Below, one piece after another: positions 58,972 through 64,000 of a stretch of 64,000 bases of DNA. The translations under genes were made by a program, and so were the position numbers. The notes under the pieces are model-generated. The model ran no database searches. It was not told where the DNA came from and saw nothing but the letters and a program-made list of their open reading frames with translations. The DNA is from Pseudooceanicola antarcticus (GTDB taxonomy: Bacteria; Pseudomonadota; Alphaproteobacteria; Rhodobacterales; Rhodobacteraceae). Positions within the stretch are counted from its first letter, which is position 1; each line of letters begins with the position of its first letter. The stretch lies in assembly GCF_900215355.1 (NCBI RefSeq), contig NZ_OBEA01000001.1, positions 558,001-622,000 of the forward strand, in the 5' to 3' direction.

Positions 58972-58990
58972 CTATAAGATCATGCTATAG
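58972..58990. promoter_or_regulatory. Candidate LysR operator between galB and lysR
   Basis: CTATA (58972-58976) and TATAG (58986-58990) form an A/T-rich inverted repeat with a 9-base spacer in the 240-base divergent gap, 97 bases from the galB ATG and 126 from the LysR ATG. LysR proteins bind such dyads (T-N11-A class). The flanking ATAGCTAT (58987-58994) adds a second short palindrome. Confidence 0.5.
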
Positions 58991-59115
58991 CTATTCCGGT
59001 CGCCGGGGGAATGATGTGGCTGTGATCCATCAATTGCGGTGCGCCGGGCGATAGGAATTTGCTGCAGCGCAGATTGGACGCGCCGGCGCATGATCTTGGC
59101 GGAGGGGCCGGGGCG

Positions 59116-60288
59116 ATGAAGTGGAATCTGCGACATCTGAGGGTCTTCCTGGCGGTGGCCCGGCTGAGCTCGGTCTCGCGCGCCGCGGAGGAGTGCAACC
59201 TGTCGCAACCGGCGGTCACCCAGGCCATGGCAAAGCTTGAGCGGATGCTGGGTCAGCCGCTGTTCCGCCACCAGTCCCAGGGTCTTTTCGCCACCCCGGC
59301 GGGGGAGCTTCTGGCCGCCCGTGTCAGGCGGGCGCTGGATCGGATCGACGAGGCCGCGGCGCCGATCTCTCCGCGCCTCAGCCAGACCGCGACGCGGGCC
59401 CAGCTGGAGGCGCTGATCGCCCTGCGCGAGCTCGAGAACTTCACCCTGGCGGCGCGGCAGCTGGGGCTGGCGCAGCCCACCGTTCACCGCGCCGTCAGCG
59501 CCCTGGAATCCGAGGCCCGGCGCCCGCTCTTCGAGCGCAGCGCCATGGGCCTGCGAAGCAGCCGTGCGGCCCGCGCCCTGGCGGATGCGGCGCGGCTGGC
59601 CTTCGCCGAACTCGACCAGGCGGTGATGGAATTGGCCGAACTGGAGGGGCGCGAGGCCGGCGAGATCGTCATCGGCGCCCTGCCGCTGTCACGCAGCTCG
59701 ATCCTGGCGCGGGCGATCATCGCCTTCCGCCGGACCCGGCCCCGGATCTCGATACGCATCGCCGAGGGGCGCTACGACGACCTGTTGCGCGGGCTGCGGA
59801 TGGGGGACATCGACTTCCTGCTTGGCGCGCTGCGGGACCCGCTGCCGATCGGCGACGTGGTGCAGCAGGCGCTCTTCGAGGACGAGGTCATCCTGGTCGT
59901 CGGACCCGACCATCCGATGCTGGACCGGGAGGACCTGACGCTCGGGGAACTGGCGGCCCTGCCCTGGGTCGTGGCGCGGCGCGCGACCCCCACCCGGCAG
60001 ATCTTCGACCAGCTTTTCGAGGGGCGTGACCGGCCCGAAAGCGTGGTTGAAACCGGGTCCCTTATCCTGATGAGACAACTGCTGAGGGAATCGGATCACA
60101 TCGGCATTGTCTCTGGGTTGCAGGTCGCCTCGGAAATAGACCTTGGTCTATTGGTGCCGCTTCCATTTCAGCCACCCGACGGTCAGCGATTAATTGGTCT
60201 GACATCAAGGGTTGGCTGGATTCCGACCGCTGCTCAGCAGGCCATGATTGGTGAATTGGAAAAGGCGGTACGACAAAGGTCCTATTAG
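59116..60288 (+). CDS. LysR-type regulator with two tandem HTH domains
   Basis: 390 residues, about 90 longer than a normal LysR protein, because a second HTH_1 domain is inserted. HTH 1 spans about 5-64 (LRHLRVFLAVARLSSVSRAA, SQPAVTQAMAKLERMLGQ), HTH 2 about 97-155 (LEALIALRELENFTLAARQL, QPTVHRAVSALESEARRP). The effector domain runs from about 185. I start at the ATG 59116 (GGAGGGGCCGGGGCG before it). Divergent from galB, it probably controls the aromatic operon. Its last 170 bases are markedly less GC-rich than the rest of the gene and contain the dyad at 60135. Confidence 0.9.
   Translation: MKWNLRHLRVFLAVARLSSVSRAAEECNLSQPAVTQAMAKLERMLGQPLFRHQSQGLFATPAGELLAARVRRALDRIDEAAAPISPRLSQTATRAQLEALIALRELENFTLAARQLGLAQPTVHRAVSALESEARRPLFERSAMGLRSSRAARALADAARLAFAELDQAVMELAELEGREAGEIVIGALPLSRSSILARAIIAFRRTRPRISIRIAEGRYDDLLRGLRMGDIDFLLGALRDPLPIGDVVQQALFEDEVILVVGPDHPMLDREDLTLGELAALPWVVARRATPTRQIFDQLFEGRDRPESVVETGSLILMRQLLRESDHIGIVSGLQVASEIDLGLLVPLPFQPPDGQRLIGLTSRVGWIPTAAQQAMIGELEKAVRQRSY
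60135..60152. promoter_or_regulatory. AATAGA...TCTATT dyads around the LysR/MarR junction
   Basis: A perfect palindrome, AATAGACC-TT-GGTCTATT, lies inside the 3' end of the LysR gene. A related inverted repeat with the same outer arms (AATAGA 60304-60309, TCTATT 60329-60334; extended arms AATAGA-T-AAT and ATT-G-TCTATT) lies upstream of the MarR start. The shared arms suggest a single DNA-binding protein, most likely the MarR product acting on its own promoter. Confidence 0.5.
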
Positions 60289-60410
60289 ATTTTTGCAAGC
60301 GAGAATAGATAATTGAGCCTGATCATTGTCTATTGGGGAAACCAAAGCAAATAGGCAGCGTCCTGCCTCTTGCAGCCAGTTTCCCATGAACCGGCGCGTT
60401 GGTCGCCCGC

Positions 60411-60902
60411 ATGTATGAGTGGATCAGAACGGTGAATGAAAGAGCGGATATCGAGCTGGGGACCTCCAGCGTAGCGCAGAAGTACATGCTTCTGGATGTT
60501 CTCGTGCATCTCCTGCGGCGGGCGCATTTCAATTGCGAAAGCCAATTCCCGGAGGTCTTTTCGGATTACGACATTACCTCGCGGCAGCTGGCGCTGCTGC
60601 TGGTGATCGGGCAACGGCCCAATTCGTCCCAGAAGGCGATCGGGGAAATGGTGGCGCTGGATGTGAATACCGTCAGCGATACCCTGCGCCGGATGGAGCG
60701 CAAGGGGCTAGTGCGCCGCGCCGCCTCGCTGACCGATGCGCGGTCGATCTGTGTTTCGCTGACCAGCAAGGGGTTCCAGCTGCTGGAAGGCGCGGACGAG
60801 GACCTGCAGCGCCTGGAGCGGCGCGTGGTGAGCAACCTTGATGCCGGGGAGGAGCAGCAGTTGAAGGATCTGCTGCGCAAGATGATGAACATCTCTCTCT
60901 GA
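60411..60902 (+). CDS. MarR-family transcriptional regulator
   Basis: 163 residues from the ATG at 60411 (a TTG four codons earlier is possible; the RBS is weak). Winged HTH: ITSRQLALLLVIGQRPNSSQ, VALDVNTVSDTLRRMERKGLV, then the wing with SLTDARSICVSLTSKG. The helical ends form the dimer. MarR proteins near aromatic genes usually respond to aromatic acids or CoA thioesters. It lies between the LysR gene and a terminator; the aldehyde dehydrogenase converges from the other side. Target unknown. Confidence 0.88.
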   Translation: MYEWIRTVNERADIELGTSSVAQKYMLLDVLVHLLRRAHFNCESQFPEVFSDYDITSRQLALLLVIGQRPNSSQKAIGEMVALDVNTVSDTLRRMERKGLVRRAASLTDARSICVSLTSKGFQLLEGADEDLQRLERRVVSNLDAGEEQQLKDLLRKMMNISL

Positions 60903-60932
60903 ACTCCGACCCGCCGCGAGAGCCGGGTTGGC

Positions 60933-60969
60933 ACCCACCCTACGCCAGTGGCGCAGGGTGGGTCTTTTT
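60933..60969 (+). terminator. Terminator after the MarR gene, overlapping a dispersed repeat
   Basis: ACCCACCCT-A-CGCC pairs with GGCG-C-AGGGTGGGT (13 pairs, one mismatch, loop AGT), followed by CTTTTTG. The left arm is part of TTGGCACCCACCCTACG (60928-60944), the same 17-base motif found at 49646. A second GGGTAGGA/TCCCACCC hairpin follows (about 60990-61011). It therefore serves both convergent genes. Confidence 0.8.
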
Positions 60970-61016
60970 GTAGGGGGTGAAGCGGCGCAGGGTAGGAGAC
61001 ATCCCACCCTTGTCCC

Positions 61017-62450
61017 TCAGCCCATCCGGGTGACCAGCCGCGTTTCCAGGTAGCTTTCGATGGCTTCCGATCCGCCCTCGGTTCCCATGCCGCTGTCACC
61101 GATGCCGCCGAAGGGCAGCTCGGGCATCGACAGGCCCAGGTGGTTGATGGTCAGCATGCCCGCGCGCACCTCGTCCTGCAGCCGCTGCACGCGGCGCGAG
61201 GAGCCGGACCATGCGTAGGAGGCCAGGCCGAAGGGCAGGCGGTTGGCTTCGGCGAAGATCTCGTCCTCGGTCTCGTAGCGGTTGACGATGGCCAGCGGGC
61301 CGAAGGGCTCGTCGTTCATCATCAGCGCATCGGTGGGCACATCGGTGATAACCGTGGGCTCGAAGAAGTTGCCGGCATTGCCGATCCGCTTGCCGCCGCA
61401 CTTCAGCTTGGCACCCTTGGCCACGGCGTCCTCGATCATCGCGGTGATCGCCGGGATGCGCCGGTCATTGGCCAGAGGGCCCATCTGGGTGCCCTCGGCG
61501 GTCGGATCGCCGACCTTCAGCTGGGAATAGGCCTGCGCGAAGCCCTCGGTGAAGGCATCGGCCACGCCTTCCTGCACCAGGAAGCGGGTCGGAGAGACGC
61601 AGACCTGCCCGGCGTTGCGCTGCTTGGCGCCCAACATGCCCTCGATCGCCGCATCCACATCGGCGTCATCGAAGATTAGCACCGGCGCATGGCCGCCCAG
61701 CTCCATCGTGGCGCGCTTCATGTGCTGGCCGGCCAGACCCATCAGCATCTTGCCCACGGGCGTGGAGCCGGTGAACGAGACCTTCTTGATCAACGGATGC
61801 GGGATCAGGTAGCCCGAGATTTCTGCCGGATCGCCGTAGACCAGGTTCAGCACGCCGGCGGGCACACCGGCCTCGACGAAGGCGCGGATCAGCTCGGCGG
61901 GCGAGGCGGGGGTTTCCTCGGGCGCCTTGACGATGATCGTGCAGCCGGTGGCCAGCGCGGCACTGACCTTGCGCACCACCTGGTTGATCGGGAAGTTCCA
62001 GGGCGTGAAGGCGGCGACGGGTCCGACGGCCTCTTTCACCGTGATCTGGGTGACGCCGGGCTTGCGGGCCGGGATGACCTGGCCATAGGCGCGGCGGGCT
62101 TCCTCGGCGAACCAGTCGATGGTGTCGCAGGCGCCCATGACCTCGACCCGGGCCTCGGCCAGCGGCTTGCCCTGTTCGGCGGTCATGATCGCGGCAACCT
62201 CATCGGCGCGGCCCCGCAGGATGTCGGCGGCGCGGCGCATGATCTTCGAGCGCTCGAAGGGGCCTGTGCGCTTCCAGTCCTGGAAGGTGCGGTCGACGGC
62301 GGCGAGCGCCCGGTCCAGGTCCTCGATGCCCGCATGGGCGACGGTGCCGATCTCGGTCCCCGTCGCCGGGTTCACCACCGGCAGCGTCCGGCCGGAGGCG
62401 GCGGGGCACCATTCGCCGTCGATCAGAAGAAGCGTGTCTGGATAGCTCAT
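61017..62450 (-). CDS. NAD(P)-dependent succinate-semialdehyde dehydrogenase-like aldehyde dehydrogenase
   Basis: 477 residues from the ATG at 62450. Aldehyde dehydrogenase superfamily: [13 protein letters not shown] (149-161), [17 protein letters not shown] (E250) and the catalytic Cys C284 in [10 protein letters not shown]. It matches the GabD/SSADH subgroup. In this position it might oxidise an aromatic-pathway semialdehyde, for example carboxy-hydroxymuconate semialdehyde, taking the place of LigC; that is inference. The 290 bases upstream (62451-62740) hold no gene that I can see. Confidence 0.88.
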   Translation of the reverse strand: MSYPDTLLLIDGEWCPAASGRTLPVVNPATGTEIGTVAHAGIEDLDRALAAVDRTFQDWKRTGPFERSKIMRRAADILRGRADEVAAIMTAEQGKPLAEARVEVMGACDTIDWFAEEARRAYGQVIPARKPGVTQITVKEAVGPVAAFTPWNFPINQVVRKVSAALATGCTIIVKAPEETPASPAELIRAFVEAGVPAGVLNLVYGDPAEISGYLIPHPLIKKVSFTGSTPVGKMLMGLAGQHMKRATMELGGHAPVLIFDDADVDAAIEGMLGAKQRNAGQVCVSPTRFLVQEGVADAFTEGFAQAYSQLKVGDPTAEGTQMGPLANDRRIPAITAMIEDAVAKGAKLKCGGKRIGNAGNFFEPTVITDVPTDALMMNDEPFGPLAIVNRYETEDEIFAEANRLPFGLASYAWSGSSRRVQRLQDEVRAGMLTINHLGLSMPELPFGGIGDSGMGTEGGSEAIESYLETRLVTRMG

Positions 62451-62740
62451 GGCCCTGTCCTTTCCTGTGCGCCAAGACTTGGCCAATCTGTCAAATATTT
62501 TGAGCACAGTTGCAAGGCAGAGATCCGCGCCCACCGGGGCCACCCAGAGGGTTTCGCGTGATTATGAAGCTTTCTTGACGATTGACGCCGGTGCACGGGT
62601 GACATCTGCGGCGAATACTGAGCGTCTTTGGCATCAAACGGGGAAGATTTTGCCGGGTTTCGACGCCCCGAAGGCTCGAATCTTCGAGCCGGAGAGGGCC
62701 GGGGCCTGCGCAATCGCGGGCCCCGGCCGTGCGTTGGTGC

Positions 62741-63070
62741 TCAGCCCTCTCCCCGGAGCGGGGTCATCGGATCAGAGATCCGATGCGCCTGGAAGGTGTC
62801 GGGCAGGGGGGTCATCTCGATCTTTGACACCAGGCCTTCGCGGTTGAAGGGGTCGCCTTCGGCAAAGGCGCGGGCATCGGCGAGGCTTGCGGCCTCCAGC
62901 ACGCCGAAATTGCCGATCCCGCCTTCGTCACCGAGGATGGCCGAGCCGATCAGGACGCGGGCCAGGCCCTCTCCGCCAGATTGCACCCAGGCGCGGTGCG
63001 CGGGACGATGTTCGTCCCGCTTGGCATCCACGCCGGGGTGATGCAGGCAGCGCATCAGGAAATAGGCCAT
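62741..63070 (-). CDS. YCII-domain protein
   Basis: 109 residues, a ferredoxin-like dimeric YCII fold: MAYFLMRCLHHPGVDAKRDEHRP with the pocket His/Asp residues (in parts HHPG, DEHRPAHRAW), VLIGSAILGD, ADARAFAEGDPFNREGLV. It overlaps ligB by four bases (ATGA), so it belongs to the ring-cleavage operon. YCII proteins are found next to LigAB and chlorocatechol genes, and may isomerise or dehydrate ring-cleavage products (muconolactone-isomerase-like fold). No function is proven. Confidence 0.8.
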   Translation of the reverse strand: MAYFLMRCLHHPGVDAKRDEHRPAHRAWVQSGGEGLARVLIGSAILGDEGGIGNFGVLEAASLADARAFAEGDPFNREGLVSKIEMTPLPDTFQAHRISDPMTPLRGEG

Positions 63071-63909
63071 CAGGCGTTCTCCAGCACCACCATGCCGGCG
63101 CCGGTCATCGAGGCGGGGGCATAGTAATGGCGATGCTTGAGCTCGACCTTCGGGTTCATCGCGGCACGCATGACCAGCCACATGATCAGCTCTGCGCCTT
63201 CCGAGCCGAACTGCTCGACGTAGTCCTCGCGGGACATGTCGCGGTACTTCTCGAAGTCATTGGCGATACCGTCCAGCCAGGCCTCGTCGGCCTCGCGGTT
63301 GAGGAAGCCCGCGCGGCTGCCCTGCAGCTGGTGCGACAGGCCGCCGGTGCCCATGACGACGACTTTCTCGTCGGTGGGGAAGCTCTCGATGGCTTCGCGC
63401 AGCACCTTGCCCATTTCCCAGCAGCGCTGCGGGGTGGGGATCGGATACTGGATGGTGTTGACCCAGATCGGCACGACTTTCACCGGCCAGTCCTCGGGGC
63501 GGCCGAAGAACAGCTCCATCGGCACCTGCAGCCCGTGGTCGACCTCGATCTCGCGGCAGACCAGCGGGTCGAAGTGGTTCTCGACCAGCTTGTCGACGAA
63601 ATGCCAGGAGAGGTCGGTGGCACCCTGGAAATCGGGCACGGCGCGCGGGCCCCAGCCTTCGTCGACGGGCTTGTAGCTCTCGGCCACGCCGACGGCGAAG
63701 GTCGGCACGCGGTCCAGGAAGAAGGTGTTGCCGTGGTCGTTGAAGACCACCACGGCGATGTCGGGCTTCTTGTCGGCCATCCACTGCTTGCCGGGGATGT
63801 ATCCGTCGAAGAAGGGTTTCCAGTCGGGGGTCTCGGTCAGACCCTTGTCGATCGCAATCCCGATGGAGGGTACGTGGCTGGTGCCCACGCCGCCAATGAT
63901 CTCGGCCAT
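63070..63909 (-). CDS. ligB: LigB: protocatechuate 4,5-dioxygenase beta (catalytic) subunit
   Basis: 279 residues of the LigB-type extradiol family. Iron ligands are visible: H12 (GGVGTSHVPS) and H59 (VVVFNDHGNTFF); the Glu ligand is near 240 (SEGAELIMWLVMRAAM). LSHQLQG (about 190) holds the catalytic His. It opens protocatechuate between C4 and C5. It starts at the ligA stop (TAATG, one-base overlap), so the two subunits are co-translated. Gallate dioxygenase fuses both domains, and the separate ligA gene here argues for the two-subunit enzyme. Confidence 0.95.
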   Translation of the reverse strand: MAEIIGGVGTSHVPSIGIAIDKGLTETPDWKPFFDGYIPGKQWMADKKPDIAVVVFNDHGNTFFLDRVPTFAVGVAESYKPVDEGWGPRAVPDFQGATDLSWHFVDKLVENHFDPLVCREIEVDHGLQVPMELFFGRPEDWPVKVVPIWVNTIQYPIPTPQRCWEMGKVLREAIESFPTDEKVVVMGTGGLSHQLQGSRAGFLNREADEAWLDGIANDFEKYRDMSREDYVEQFGSEGAELIMWLVMRAAMNPKVELKHRHYYAPASMTGAGMVVLENA

Positions 63910-64000
63910 TATTCTTTCCCCAGTCGTTGTTTCAGGAAGTCGGCGTGATCCATCTGCGCCTGGGCGGCGCCGATCTCGGTCATCACGGCAGGGTCGATGG
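63909..64000 (-). CDS. ligA: LigA: protocatechuate 4,5-dioxygenase alpha subunit (C-terminal end)
   Basis: Only the last 30 codons are in the window, ending TAA at 63909-63911. The sequence (PAVMTEIGAAQAQMDHADFL, ending RLGKE) is helical and fits the tail of the small all-helical LigA. The one-base overlap with ligB supports the call, since LigA normally lies directly upstream of LigB. Confidence 0.75.
   Translation of the reverse strand, partial: IDPAVMTEIGAAQAQMDHADFLKQRLGKE

Overview
The window comes from a high-GC alphaproteobacterium, most likely a member of the Rhodobacterales (Rhodobacteraceae/Roseobacter group). This is inferred from three things: the strong G/C third-position bias, the gene families present (nasTS with an ABC-type nitrate transporter, an N-methylglutamate cluster with folD and purU, an flgEKLI-motB block, a protocatechuate 4,5-cleavage cluster), and dense packing with ATGA/GTGA overlaps. 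I saw no rRNA or tRNA gene, insertion sequence, prophage or CRISPR array.

Layout. (1) 1-4.3 kb: the end of a substrate-binding protein gene, an ABC ATPase, a permease, a ring-opening amidohydrolase (cyanuric acid hydrolase/barbiturase family) and an amidase-signature hydrolase. This looks like an uptake-and-degradation operon for a cyclic imide. (2) 4.4-8.7 kb: a membrane protein of unknown function, Ada, a pirin and a methyltransferase. (3) 9.0-22.2 kb: a complete nitrate assimilation locus. It holds the nasT-nasS sensor/antiterminator pair, a leader RNA with an ANTAR-type hairpin and a strong terminator, nrtA, nrtB, a double-ATPase nrtC, a single-domain haemoglobin, nirB, nirD, nitrate reductase, and a TrpD2/YbiB-like gene. 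(4) 22.2-25.3 kb: two divergent phosphohexomutases (glmM and a phosphomannomutase/phosphoglucomutase). (5) 25.6-31.5 kb: flagellar genes flgI, flgL, flgK, flgE and motB. A 25-bp tandem repeat sits at the flgI 3' end. (6) 31.7-35.8 kb: three surface-polysaccharide genes and an IalB-like secreted protein. (7) 35.8-51.7 kb: methylamine and C1 metabolism. It comprises an M19 dipeptidase, mgdDCBA (four subunits related to sarcosine oxidase), an AraC/GlxA regulator, an inserted RES/Xre toxin-antitoxin pair, gmaS, mgsCBA, a cupin-HTH regulator, purU and folD. (8) 52.1-64 kb: a CoA-transferase, an Ldh-family dehydrogenase, a TSUP permease, and genes of protocatechuate/gallate meta-cleavage (4-oxalomesaconate tautomerase, CHA aldolase, a type I extradiol dioxygenase, galB, a YCII protein, ligB, the end of ligA). 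A LysR regulator with two DNA-binding domains, a MarR regulator and an aldehyde dehydrogenase are also here.

How the parts work together. Nitrate enters through NrtABC and is reduced by NasA and then NirBD. Expression of the operon should be released by NasT when NasS binds nitrate or nitrite. Methylamine would be glutaminylated by GmaS, converted to N-methylglutamate by MgsABC, and oxidised by MgdABCD. The C1 unit passes to tetrahydrofolate and then through FolD and PurU to formate. The aromatic cluster would open protocatechuate with LigAB; tautomerase, GalB and aldolase finish the route to pyruvate and oxaloacetate. The CHMS dehydrogenase and PDC hydrolase steps are not visible here.

The most notable points are the NasT-type leader, the toxin-antitoxin pair with its own palindromic operators inside the methylamine locus, the tandem-HTH LysR regulator beside shared AATAGA...TCTATT dyads, the Cys-free delta subunit, and a dispersed GGGTGGGA/TCCCACCC repeat family in several intergenic regions. 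Functions are assigned by reading motifs; no database search was run.
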